A stretch of 64,000 bases of DNA from Adiantum capillus-veneris (Eukaryota > Streptophyta > Polypodiopsida > Polypodiales > Pteridaceae), in NCBI GenBank assembly GCA_014529385.2, contig CM043960.1, forward strand, positions 75,907,410 through 75,971,409, read 5' to 3'. The notes under the pieces were generated by a model. That model was not told the DNA's origin. It saw only the letters and a list, made by a program, of their open reading frames with translations, and searched no databases. Position numbers and translations under genes: made by a program. Positions 23,134 to 33,922 of this stretch are shown one piece after another; position 1 is the first letter of the stretch, and each line of letters starts with the position of its first letter.

Positions 23134-23577
23134 TCAGTCCAATACCTGCAAACCTCCCCTATGCTCTATGCCGAGATCAGTCATCGAAAAACTAATCAAC
23201 CCTGCTGCAAATGCTCCCAGTGCAACTGCTATGTCGGGCCTCGAGATCAGCATCTCGTACATGAGGACACCGAACGTTGATGCAACCCTGGCAACCTTTG
23301 CCACCTCCAACTCAGAACTCAACTCATGGCAATCCTGTCCCCTATCATAGAGACCATGGCACTCTGACTCCGAGCTCTGGAGTGACTCCTCGTGCCCACC
23401 ACATATCACATGTGTACCATAAGTATCCATCTGTCCTGAATCTGCATTAAGCTCTGGCTCTGTCAACATCTCAGCATCCATGCGAGTCATCTCTGTCATC
23501 ACCTCTGATGACTCATCCTGCTGTGACTCGCTAGAGCTGTCCCGCTCTACCTGTGCATCCGTAGACGCAACCTGCAC
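23134..23577 (-). pseudogene. Element D pol remnant
   Basis: The 147-codon minus-strand frame has an acidic Ser/Glu-rich first half. Its end, SRPDIAVALGAF followed by EHRGGLQVLDW, resembles the copia stretch RPDIAFAVG...EHW..VKR.LRYL between RT and RNase H. It joins directly to a Gag-protease remnant upstream, so most of integrase and RT were lost in the deletion that created D. The similarity is short, so the call is moderate. Confidence 0.5.
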
Positions 23578-23838
23578 AACAAAGTCACTGCTCTACACTC
23601 CATGCAAAGCATCCTGCAACCCACAAGCAAAAGAGACTTGCCTGCTCTCTCGCTCTCTACCTGGCTGCATGATCACAGAGACAACACTATCTCTCACGTG
23701 ATCCACATGCAATGGGTAACCTGTACCACTCCTGGCACCTCTCGCAATCACTAGCGAACCCAAATGCATCACAAAATCTCGCTCTCGTAGTGAAATCTGA
23801 CATCCACAATCTCTAAGCTGACCAATCGAGATCATATC

Positions 23839-24690
23839 TCATCTCATATCTGGCACATAACGCACATGACGCAGGGTAAATCTCATAACATTGGGCAAGG
23901 ACAAACATACGTCTCCTGCACCTTCAATGTCATACACAACACCATCATCCATGTGCACACAACCAAGTCTCCCACTAGAAAACATGCTAAACCACTCACA
24001 ATGCGACGTGACATGGAAAGTAGCATCTGAATCTAGTAACCAATGTGAAGACAATGTGCAATCCGATATGCAATCCGTAGACATAAGATCGTCTAAAGAC
24101 AAGCTAGATGTAAATGTGACATCGCCGTCACAAGCATACTCAGTAACCATCGTACTGATCTCACTAGCATCTGTCGTGCCCAAATCTGCATCATGCATCT
24201 GTCGCCTCCGTTGTCTCAAACGCCTGAAACATCGACGCCTAATGTGCCCTCTATGTCCACAATGCCAACATGTCAAGTCTCTATGCCGTCGAGACTTGCG
24301 TTTGGGACCAATCTCTCCCATGGACATAGAAGTGGGACTAGACTCCCCTGTAGGCATGGATGTCGCATACATAGCATGTAAACTCTGCCATAAAGCATGA
24401 TTTGTAGTCTCCCTCGAGACCTGCCAGTCAACAGACTCAACCAGATGCAAACGAATCGTAGACATTGCCAACTCATCAAGATCCTGCCAATCATCATCAC
24501 GCATAGACTTGGGCTTCGCCGATAAACCACACAAGGGTTTATCCTGCCCCAAATCTGCCAATGCAACAAGCATATGCTCCTTCCAAGCAACAAACTCTGT
24601 ACCATCAAACTGTGTCAGACCATAACGCTCGAAGTCAAATGAAAAATCAGCCATAATGCTCGCAAAAGAGCAACCAACAATGAGTAGCAA
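23839..24690 (-). pseudogene. Element D gag-protease (Ty1/copia)
   Basis: This open frame of 283 codons has a typical copia Gag N-terminus (FERYGLTQFDGTEFVAWKEH), the SVDWQVSRETTNHALWQSLH segment, and a CX2CX4HX4C zinc knuckle (CWHCGHRGHIRRRC). The protease start is HWLLDSDATFHVTS, then LRHVRYVPDM. The catalytic triplet reads DSD instead of DSG. The frame stops inside the protease. It would package RNA; the protease is probably inactive. Confidence 0.85.
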
Positions 24691-26020
24691 ATGTCAACCA
24701 AATCAGCCCTAAACTGGCTCGAATCGCATCAACAAAAGTCTGCAAATATGGCTGCAAATCAGCCCCAAAATTCAGCTCTTAAACAGCTGCATATACAAGT
24801 CACAAATGTGTCCCAAATCAGCCTACAACTGAGCCATACATGGACACCTGCAAAGAGGAAACAATGGCTGAAAATTCAGCGCCCAAATAAGCCCTCAAAC
24901 CTGCCTGTAAACTTGTAAACCTGTAAAACCTGTAGCTGAAACCTGTTGAAAAACCTCAAGCCATTAGTTCTCGAATCAGGCTACCTAGCTCGTAGCCACA
25001 CAAGCATACATCACAATACTCACTCATGTGAGTGTGCCAAGATAGCTGTACGCCTGTCAAACCGTGAGCGAATCACCAAGCCCACACTGTGCGGTATCGA
25101 TGCATACACACGCACAAATCTCCCACCTGCAGAGAACACCGCACGCAAATGCTGAGTGCAACCCACAATCTCTACCTAGATCGCATAAATGATGCGCATA
25201 AAACTCCTGGGAAAATTTTGCCAGAGTTTCGTCAGTAAAACGGCCACAAAACCAGTAACCAAACTGACTGCACGCTCAAAACCATGAGCAACCAAAGCAC
25301 ATCAAACCGCACTCCAAATGCATGCACCAATCTCCACACTTTGCATACATCATTGCAAACACCTGCAAATCTAGTACACAAATATCTGCTCTACCTGTGA
25401 CTGCCAAAAAACATGCTCGAGACATACATTGCCGAGCTCAAAATGCAATCACATTAGTCTCCCTGAGCATCAAGCCACATAAGGCATACATCGTATCCTC
25501 CCACCTGTGAGGAAACTTGCAGCAAATATCACTCACATTTGAGAGCAAACCATGTGTGGAATCTTCGACACACAATAAACAACTGCTGCTACAGAAAATT
25601 CAGCGTTCAGAATTTTAAAATTCTGATATGACGAGCGCGTCCGGAGCGTGCCAAAACCCCAAGGTAGACTCCTAGATCACATGTATCCGAGTCCAGGTGT
25701 GAAAGCTATGCCAAAAACCTCCGTTTCGACCCAAAAATGCAGCATAAACTGCCAAAAGAGGGCTGAAAATGCAGCTCCTCAACCGTAGCTCGAATGAGGT
25801 TTCTGATGGCTCGAATGGATTCGAAAGGGGGGTAAAACGTTAGGACACCTGGTGGAAACGCTCTCAGAAAGCTGAATTTGTCGATGCCGAAGTCAAAACC
25901 CTGTTTGCACTCTTGAAAGTGCGCGCGCGCGGACGCAATTTTGGGAATGAAACTGGCTCTCCGCTGTCGTCGTGACTGTGCACACACGCGCTCCCTCCGC
26001 ACCTACGCTCTAATACCAAT
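24691..26020 (-). other. Element D leader, no gene seen
   Basis: 1.3 kb between the gag start and the 5' LTR of D. It is rich in AAATCAGC-like short motifs near gag and has no domain similarity. The primer site for D is its last 13 bases (26008-26020). Confidence 0.55.
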
Positions 26021-26211
26021 TGAAGGGGATCGGGGAGCACCACAGACAGAGAGTGAGAGAGAGAGAAGGAGACACACACACGATGTGGGTGGGGAGACTG
26101 TGAAGTGGCAGCTCCCCCTATACAGTATACTCACTATAAGTATAGGGTAACAGTGGGCGGGCGCCCATGACCTGGGCAACCGGTCAAGGCACATAGACCT
26201 TAACCCCAACA
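26021..26211 (-). repeat. Element D 5' LTR
   Basis: 191 bases, the pair of 22730-22920. Followed by the target duplication TAACC at 26212-26216, after which the C gag frame resumes. Confidence 0.9.
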
Positions 26212-26216
26212 TAACC

Positions 26217-26690
26217 GAAGAAATGGCGGAGTATGTCAACTCCCAAAGGCCACCTACCATATCGGCGGTAATACACCATACTATGGTGGCCTCACGAATC
26301 AATTTCCAAACGGGCGCTAAAAGAAACAATAAGCCCCCGGAAAACAAGGGTTCCAATGAGCCTAAGGGGAAGGACAATGTCCAAAAGTCTCCTAAGGGCA
26401 ACTCCAACAAAGCTAAAGAGAAGGGAGTTTACAAAGGTAAGAACAAACTCTCTCCTGAAGAGCTTGAGCGTTATCGCAAGGATAACCGGTGTTTCAAGTG
26501 CGGCGAACAAGGGCATGCGTACCGCGCTTGTCCCCAAAAGAACAACTGCCAAGATCCTCCTAGAGCTTCCTTGGTTGAAATCCAAGAGGAGGAGACTCAC
26601 CAAACTCACCACAAAGGATCTCCTCTATGCCATGCTTGGGGAAAGGTAAGAGAACATGATGCTTTTATTCTCTTTGACCTTGGTTCTTGA
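26217..26690 (+). pseudogene. Element C gag, nucleocapsid part
   Basis: Continues the frame interrupted by D: EEMAEYVNSQRPP, a Lys/Asn-rich linker, then the zinc knuckle CFKCGEQGHAYRAC (CX2CX4HX4C) at 26490-26531. The frame ends at FDLGS, where a small frameshift moves the protease start into another phase. Confidence 0.85.
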
Positions 26691-29600
26691 CCCTGGTTCT
26701 ACTCACAATTTTATATCTATAGAGTTGGCTACCAAGCTAGGCATACAATCCTACGAGATGGGAGATGTCCTACCCGTAGACAGTGCCTTCAAGGGGCAAG
26801 AAGCTTCAGTCACTCCCTTAATCGGGAAATTGAGGCTTCATGTCCAAGGCTATGTGGACAAAGAGGACTTCTTTATTTCTCCTCTCAAGCATGAGGATGT
26901 AATCCTAGGGGCACCATGGTTTAACCGCCTGGCTGCCGATGTTAAATTTCCTGAAAGGAGAATCTCCTTTAAGTTCAAGGAAAAAAACATGTATATATGC
27001 TGAGGAAATGGGTAACACTATCCCCATTGTACATACACCAGCTTTCAACAAGTCAATAAACATCTCTATTTCCGTGTACATTATTTTTGTTAAAGATTCT
27101 CAAAATGAACCTAATGCTTTAACAAAAGAACATAAAAACAACCAAAAGGAATTAGAGCTATCCAATTTTCTCAAGGGGTTTCACGATGTTTTTATTGACG
27201 ACATCCCTTGTGAGCTACCTCCTAAACGAGGTAATGATGACCATGCAATTGAACTTCTTCCAGGAAGTTCACCGCCTAATAAACCTCCTTATAGAGTTTC
27301 TCAAGCTCAACAAGAGGAGATTATGCGGCAAGTGCATGAGTTAGTTGAGAAGGGCATGGTTATCTCCATTTTGCTCACCTGTGCTATTAGTGCAAAAGAA
27401 AGATGGCACATATCGTATGTGTGTCGACTATAGAGCACTAAATAGGATCACTATCAAAAATAGGTTTCCCGTTCCACGGGTAGAAGACCTATTTGATAAG
27501 CTACAAGGATCGACCTACTTCAGTAGGATTGACCTAAAAAGTGGCTATCATCAAATAAGGATAGTTGATCAAGACATTGTAAAGACCGCATTTTGCACCA
27601 CATTTGGTCTTTATGAATACATTGTCATGCCTTTTGGCTTGACCAATGCACCAGCCACATTCAACCGCTTGATGGAGAAGCTGTTCAGGCCTCATCCAAC
27701 CTTCACTGGAGTGTTCTTTGATGATATTATCATCTACTCTAATTCAGTACACGAACACAAGCAACACCTCCAGGTAATATTTCAAGTTTTGAGAGAGAAT
27801 AAACTTTATGTTAATCAACAGAAAAGTGAATTTTTCTTGCAAGAGATTCAGTATTTAGGTCATATTATCTCTCTAGATGGCATTCAAATGGATCCATCAA
27901 AGTTAGAGGTAATAAAAGGATGGCCTAAACCAAGGAATCTTCATGAACTAAGAAGCTTTATAGGTATGTGTGCATACTATAGACGCTTCATAGAAAAGTT
28001 CTCACAAATTGCGGGACCATTACATGACCTAACAAAGAAAAGCGTTAGGTATACATGGTCTGCTAAGGAGAACAATGCTTTCGAAAAGCTTAAAGAAAAG
28101 CTTATCTCTCAACCTGTGCTTACACTACCGGATCTCTCAAAACCATTTGAGGTCCAATGTGATGCTTGTGGTGATTGCCTTGGAGCTGTTTTGCTCCAAG
28201 AAGGGCACGCCATAGGCTATGAGAGTCGAAGGCTCGGCCCTCTTGAGCAATCTCTAGGCATATACGAAAAGGAACTCCTTGCAGTTCTACATGCCTTAGA
28301 CTCATGGAAGCACTATTTATTGGGGACTCCTTTCATTCTGCGAATGGATCACCAAAGTCTTAAGTACTTCATGACGCAGACCAAGCTCTCCGACAAAAAA
28401 ATGAGGTGGGTAAATTTTCTTTCGCAATTTCATTTTCATATTGCTCACATTGCTGGCAAGCATAATCAAGTAGCTGATGCACTCTCAAGACGACCGAGAG
28501 TGAATGCGGTTTCCATATCCACTCACAATGATCTATCTTCAATGATAGATGAGTACGCTATTGATCCCGATTTTAGAGATGTGATTTCAGCCCTTGCATT
28601 AGGGAAGAAAGAAGAACCATTTACTTTACAAGATGGTTATCTTCTCTATGGCAATAGACTATGTGTTACTAACTCACTACGTGAGAAAGTAATGTATGAA
28701 TCTCATGCTCCACCTTATGCTGGGCATAGGGGGATTCAGTCTACCTTAAAGGGAACTGAAACATATTTCTATTGGCCTACCATGAAAGTGAACATACAAG
28801 AGTATGTTTCTAAATGTGTGGTATGCCAAAAGACAAAATTTGATAGAGAGAATCAACTTGGATTGCTTCAACCCTTGCCAATTCCTAATTCACCATGGGA
28901 GAGCATATCCATGGATTTTATCTTTGGATTGGCTAAGTCTATCCATGGGAATACGGGAATATGGACGATAGTAGACAGGTTCAGTAAACAAGCTCATTTT
29001 ATACCTGTCAAAAAGACTATCAAAGCCCATCAAATGGCAACCCTCTTCATTTTACAAATTTTCAAGTACCATGGCTTGCCAATGTCTATAGTGTCGGATA
29101 GAGATCCTAGAATAACCAGTAATTTCTGGAAGGGTCTCTTTGAGAATTTAGGAACAAGGCTAAACTTCTCTTCGGCCTATCATCCACAAACGGATGGCCA
29201 AAGTGAAATAGCTAACCTAACAATTCTCGATCTACTAAAAGCCTATGTAACGGAAGTAGATCAAAGATCCCAATGGGAGAAGTACATACCCTTAGTGGAG
29301 TATGCTTACAATAACACTGTACATACTTCCACGGGAAAAGCACCTTTCGAGGTAATTGAGGGAAGATCAAAAAGTCCCTTGCTACTTAAGGTACATGGGA
29401 AGATCTTCGCTGCAGATGAGTATAGCCGAGACCTACAAGAATCTTTTCAAAAGATTAAGGATGCTATCTCTATCTCACAGCAAAGGCAAAAGGCTGCTGC
29501 TGACAAGCACAGAAGAGCCCAAGCCTTTAAAGAAAATGATTGGGTCTTGTTAAAGTTTCCCAAGGCTCGATTAAGGCACACGATGGGCAAGAATCCTACG

Positions 29601-29992
29601 GGCCACCAAAAGTACTATGCTAAACTAGCAAAAAGGTACTATGGTCCCTTCCAGATTCTTAGGCCAATCAATGAGATGGCCTATCAACTCAAGTTTCCCA
29701 ATCATTGGCTCATACACAATGCTTTCCATGTGAGCCTATTAAAGCCTTACAAAGGAGAGCCGCCTCAAGAACCAACTATTGAAGACCCACCGGAGATCGA
29801 GGACCAAGAGGAGGTGCTGCAGCCCGAGTCCATTCCCCAACATGAAGACAAGGTATTAAGAGACGGTAAGACTATCCGATGATATCTTATTAAGTTTAGG
29901 AATTATCCTTTTGAAGATGCTAGATGGATGCAAGGCATACAATTAAAGGATAACCTAAACGTTGTCAATGCTTACAATGCTTCCCAAGAGTA
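26656..29992 (+). pseudogene. Element C pol (PR, RT, RNase H, integrase, chromodomain)
   Basis: Protease: LDPGSTHNFIS (DPG for DSG) near 26690, then VILGAPWF. Frameshifts occur near 27000 and 27350. From 27345 one 845-codon frame holds RT (YFSRIDLKSGYHQIRI, MPFGLTNAPATF, FFDDIIIYS), RNase H (QCDACGDCLGAVLL, EKELLAVLHAL, AGKHNQVADALSRR), the H2C2 finger (HAPPYAGHRG...CVVCQ), and the integrase core (SMDFIFGL, VSDRDPR, TDGQSEIAN) with D, D and E present. A GPY/F segment (YYGPFQILR) follows. A TGA at about 29881 separates the chromodomain-like end, YLIKFRNYPFEDARW, which in element B is still joined. Chromodomains direct such elements to chromatin. Confidence 0.9.
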
Positions 29993-30336
29993 AGCAAATG
30001 TAAAAAATGTTAAAAATGAACAAAGTTTTTTGTCTTATAAGACTCTCTTTTTCTTTATTGTGCACAAAAATGAAGTAGTATGCATGCTTAGATCAAGTTT
30101 GTGGAGACGACGTCTCCCAAACACCAAGTAGAGCTTGTCACTCTACTATGGAATACTGATAGGACTAATGTGCAGACATGCTTGTGGCAGCCTCAGGCTC
30201 TCAAGCACCAAATGGACTAGTCATCCATTGTGGAATGATGTCGTAGGGTAACATAGGGATCCTCTACCCACTAAGAAAAGGACTCATGAATATGCTTTAT
30301 CTTCTCTACACCAAAGTCAAGGACGACTATGATTTC

Positions 30337-30349
30337 AAGAGAGAGGTAA
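30337..30349 (+). other. Polypurine tract of element C
   Basis: AAGAGAGAGGTAA directly precedes the 3' LTR at 30350, the expected site for plus-strand priming. Confidence 0.75.
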
Positions 30350-31955
30350 TGTCATAATAATCAATATCTAATTCTCCTAAATGATTTTCTCATATTAAAC
30401 TGATCATTTAATGTGGGGAAGTGCCAGGGGAGAAAAAGCTAGAATATTGGTTAAGCTAGCAGACCAGCCACAGGAGGGATCCAAAGGAGGGAAAATAGGG
30501 ATCCAAAAGGGGGGGGGGGGCATCTGCAAAAGAGCCATGTGCAACAATGGGCTAAAAAGACCCTAAGGTTCAGCCCATTAAGACTTCCAAAATGCTAAGG
30601 TTCCAAAATTCAAAGGTTATGTCCAAAGGTCAACCCTAGGGGAATTGGATGCTTTGTGTGTGTAAAAAAAGTCTTTGCATATCCCTACATGGGAGGGGGC
30701 GAGCCTTTCTTCTAGGGGATGAGAGAGAAAGCCACACACACACACACAAGCTCCCTTTACACAAAGGGAATGAGGGACACATGTCAGCTCCGTAGGCCAG
30801 ATGCCCACAAGGTGTACTCAATTCCTATTGGATGGCCTTAGAGGTGGACCAATGAGAATTAGGCTAGAGTAAATCTAGTTTAATTAATAAGAAAACACTT
30901 AATAAAAATAACCAATGAAAATTAAGTCTCCTGGATGATTATTGGACAGCCCGTGAAGGGGTCCAATAGGAATTGAGCAGCCCAATGGGCTACCTAATTC
31001 CTATTGGTCAGAATGGGGAAAGGCCCAATGGGGATTTAATTCATTTAAATCAATTAAGTTTAATTGCTTAAGCTCTCACAAAAGGGGAAAGGGGGACACA
31101 TGTCAGAAGGCTATCACTTATGCTGCTTAATAGCCATTGGCTTGACTTGGGGAGGTCCAATGGGGAGCATGCAAGAGCAAATAGCAAGACGGCTCGCCCA
31201 AGAGAGAGAGGGGGGGGGCTGATTTTTGCAAGGCATTATCACACACACACTCACACAATCTCATGTGTGAAGAAAGAGAAGACTATCTCTTCCCAAGCTT
31301 TAATGGAGAGCTCATCACCTACTCCAAGCTTGTGAGATAGAAGCCTACATCGACACACTCTTGGCTTGTGGATGCAAATCCAACCAAGAGCCAAGCTTCA
31401 ATGCATGCTCATCTCCTCTATCAAGCTAATTACTAAGCTAAAGCTATGCTAATATGAGTGATTATGTGAGGAGATGTACATCTTTCTCGTAAGATACTCC
31501 TTCTTCCTCTCAATCTACTCTCATACCCTGCTAGCTCTCACCATCTTCGAAGGTGTGTGAGGTCTTGGGTCTGAGACCGGGGATAATTAAAGTTGTGTTT
31601 TCTAAGTGTTTTGCTTGGTGCATGAAGCTTTCATCTTCATTGCACTAGCTAGTCTTGAAGGAACACAAAGAATTGTATTGTACAATGTCTCTCTTGATGG
31701 GAGAAACCATAATACAAAGCCTTTTGGAGGGGGGACCGGCTCCATGCAAATCCGGTCCTCATCTGTTGTCAATAGCTTAATTTCTCTCTCTTTTGAAAGT
31801 ATTGTTGATGCTATATAACTATGTGTTATGTTTTTTGTTGCTCTCTCCACCCAAGCACTCTTGTAATTCTCATTAGGAATCTATTCTAATGAAATGCCCA
31901 CTATGTTCATGCTAATTTTTGCTACACACAAGTTATTAGGCCATTAAATGTTACA
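30350..31955 (+). repeat. Element C 3' LTR
   Basis: 1606 bases, the pair of 19533-21154. Small length differences are in simple-sequence runs (poly-G, CA). Ends TTACA followed by the duplication TTGCC at 31956-31960. Confidence 0.92.
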
Positions 31956-31960
31956 TTGCC

Positions 31961-32270
31961 CGCTTTTTTCAAGGCCTCAATAAACCCTTGAGTACACGTC
32001 TTGAAGCCATGAGGTCTACATCAATTCGGGACGCCCTTCTCAGTGCCAAGACTTTTGCAGCTGAAGGAGCCAACACTACAAGGAACTATAATGGATTTAA
32101 TAATTTTAGGGGAAGAGCCATGGTAACTTTCAACCAAGGATATCAACAACGTGGAGTAGCTATAGCAGTGAACTTGGAGTAGATCTTCCCAAATGTTAGG
32201 TGCTATGGATGCAATCAAATGGGGCACTATAGAAATGATTGTCCTAAAGAGAAAAACCCTTGAGCTACTA
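31961..32270 (+). pseudogene. Element A gag, last fragment (nucleocapsid)
   Basis: With C and one TTGCC removed, the A gag frame runs on through ARFFQGLNKPL, IRDALLSAKTFAAEG and a zinc knuckle CYGCNQMGHYRNDC (CX2CX4HX4C, about 32199-32240). A stop lies shortly before the knuckle and another after KEKNP. An acidic tail is visible to about 32370. No protease follows. Confidence 0.75.
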
Positions 32271-33272
32271 CTAGTGTCATTCCTCAAAATCAAGAGATAA
32301 TCTAAGAGGAGGTAGAAATGGAGGATGACGTAGAGGAAGAGAAAGAGGAGTCAGTGCTCATGTAATCATGGGAGAACCCACCCTAATGAACGAGGAAGAT
32401 GAAATAGCCACTCGTTTAGCTATAGTTAGCAATTCTAGAGCTCAGTAACACTAAGAAATTTTGTAAACCATTATAAACCGATAATGTAAAACTTTGAGTT
32501 ACTTATACATTATAATGGTATACATTATTTTCTTTTCCAAAATTACTTAAGGAATATAAAGTTAAGTTAGTATTCAATCAAGAAATTAAGAGTAGATCTA
32601 GCAAATGAGAAAGAGGTTCTCTATAGGAAGGCAAGATTTGAATCTTAGAAATCAGATAGTTATCCAAAAACCAACTCACATTCCTTGTGCACAAGATAGC
32701 TTTCCTTGAAGAATGACCTAGAGACTAAAAGAACTTTTGGTATGATACCTCTTAAAACCCTTTAAATAATGTTGATCAACCAGCTTAGAGCACAGAGCAA
32801 GTACTTCTAGTGCAATAGTGGAAGCTTGTGCCGAACACAGATTGCTCAAGGTAGCAAGAACACGCCAAGCACGTTCAGATTGACAAAGCTGGAATTCATG
32901 ATACTTGTCAAATGTTGATTGCTCTGAATGATCAGTTAGACCAAGCGCATTCATGTTGACAAGGTGGATATATGGATCTTTTATGCAATGGATTTAACTT
33001 GGTTTTTGAGATGATACAAATGGTCTGTAAAGGTTTTTAAGATGGGCTCAACATTGAGAGTCTCTTGGGGAAACATTGAGTAGCAAGTAATAGTAAATGA
33101 TTGTAGCAACTCCAACCAGATTGTGTCCTTGAAACTAGAAAGAACTCTTAGAGTAATCAGTAACACTTGGTAAAGTGGAAAGATTATCCCACCAAAGATG
33201 CCACTTGGGAAATGAAACATTTTTTCTTAAAGACTTCCCAATTTCAGTTGAGATGATGGCATCTCAAATTCT
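32271..33272. other. Element A 3' untranslated region, no gene seen
   Basis: About 1 kb between the Gag tail and the purine tract before the 3' LTR. After the acidic Gag tail there is no retroelement domain on either strand; the short minus-strand ORFs at 32718-32954 and 32981-33220 have no recognisable similarity. The absence of protease, RT and integrase is the reason A is called gag-only. Confidence 0.55.
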
Positions 33273-33286
33273 TAAGTTGGGGTGAT
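33273..33286 (+). other. Polypurine tract of element A
   Basis: AAGTTGGGGTGAT, purine-rich, immediately before TGTAAG, the LTR start shared with 6059. Confidence 0.55.
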
Positions 33287-33537
33287 TGTAAGATCTCCAC
33301 CTTTCTAGCTGGCCAAGAATGAACTCAAAGCTTTAGGAAAAAGCATTGATCATACAATCAAGTAAAAACACTATCTCAAAAGCAATAAAAAATGGTATTT
33401 TTGGAATCATCAGCACAGCAAACCCCAAGCTAGAAATTTTCAGAATTAAATTTGGACAAAAACTGACCTCGCTAGTCCTTCTGGAAGATTCAATGTAAAT
33501 AAAATTATTAAGAAAAATTCAATGGTTGCAGTAATCA
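33287..33537 (+). repeat. Element A 3' LTR, truncated
   Basis: Matches 6059-6308 closely from TGTAAG to TTGCAGTAATCA, then similarity stops at 33537. Only the first 250 bases of the LTR remain; the rest was deleted or displaced by the next block. Confidence 0.8.
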
Positions 33538-33659
33538 TTTATATTTATTCTTTTGTGGAAGGTTTTGATTTTAAGACTTGTTGGGTAGATCTCTAGCGGG
33601 GTTGGAACGGAGCAAGTTTTTGGAACAAGGTTTTTTTTCCATTAGATTTCATATTTAAC

Positions 33660-33702
33660 AAAAAAATCTCGCTCCAAGAGTTTTTGGAGTGAGATTTTTT
33701 TT
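33660..33702. repeat. Short inverted repeat (hairpin)
   Basis: AAAAAAATCTCGCTCCAA pairs with TTGGAGTGAGATTTTTTT across a short loop, with one mismatch. It lies between the truncated A LTR and the microsatellites. It may be a miniature element end, but no target duplication is seen. Confidence 0.6.
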
Positions 33703-33727
33703 TCCTCCTTGACCCTCTCCCCTCTCT

Positions 33728-33730
<3 letters not shown>

Positions 33731-33781
<51 letters not shown>

Positions 33782-33840
33782 TTCTCTTCCTCGCTCTCCT
33801 ACCTCCCCTTCTCTCTATCTCTATCTATCTATCTCTCCTT

Positions 33841-33875
<35 letters not shown>

Positions 33876-33922
33876 TCTATCCTCTTTCTCTTTCTATATA
33901 TATGTGTGTGTGTGTGTGTGTG
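33731..33922. repeat. Microsatellite cluster (AT)n, (CT)n, (TG)n
   Basis: (AT)n at 33731-33779, CT-rich 33780-33890 with a pure run about 33843-33872, and (TG)n at 33904-33922. The cluster abuts the left direct repeat of the Penelope-like unit. Confidence 0.92.

Larger units (their letters stand above)
22730..26211 (-). mobile_element. Element D: internally deleted Ty1/copia retrotransposon
   Basis: The minus-strand element has 191-base LTRs (22730-22920 and 26021-26211) with TG...CA ends and about five differences between them by eye. The primer site (minus ATTGGTATTAGAG) is just inside the right LTR and a purine-rich tract just inside the left. Inside are a 1.3-kb leader, copia gag and the start of protease (23839-24690), then a fragment like the end of the copia RT domain (23134-23577). 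Integrase and most of RT are absent, so it depended on other copia elements. Confidence 0.88.
19533..31955 (+). mobile_element. Element C: chromodomain Ty3/gypsy retrotransposon, structurally complete
   Basis: The LTRs are 19533-21154 and 30350-31955, both TGTCATAATAATC...TTACA, flanked by the 5-base duplication TTGCC. The primer site is at 21156-21167, gag from 21557, protease-RT-RNase H-integrase from about 26656 to 29882, a chromodomain-like tail to 29992, and a purine-rich tract at 30337-30349. Element D is inserted in gag. The two LTRs are very similar by eye, so C is among the younger insertions, yet gag and pol carry several stops and frameshifts. It inserted into the gag of element A. 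Confidence 0.93.
6059..33537 (+). mobile_element. Element A: gag-only LTR retrotransposon, host of nested insertions
   Basis: A 250-base segment at 6059-6308 is repeated in the same orientation at 33287-33537. Both begin TGTAAG, and the right copy follows a purine-rich tract. These are read as the 5' and (truncated) 3' LTR starts of one element. Between them, one gag frame can be followed in pieces: 8200-8222, 17031-17168, 19085-19532 and 31961-32260. The pieces are separated by B, X and C. Removing B or C together with one target duplication keeps the gag frame exactly. No protease, reverse transcriptase or integrase belonging to A is present; about 1 kb of non-coding DNA follows the Gag zinc knuckle before the 3' LTR. 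This matches the TR-GAG type of non-autonomous element. A deleted pol is the alternative. Confidence 0.65.
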
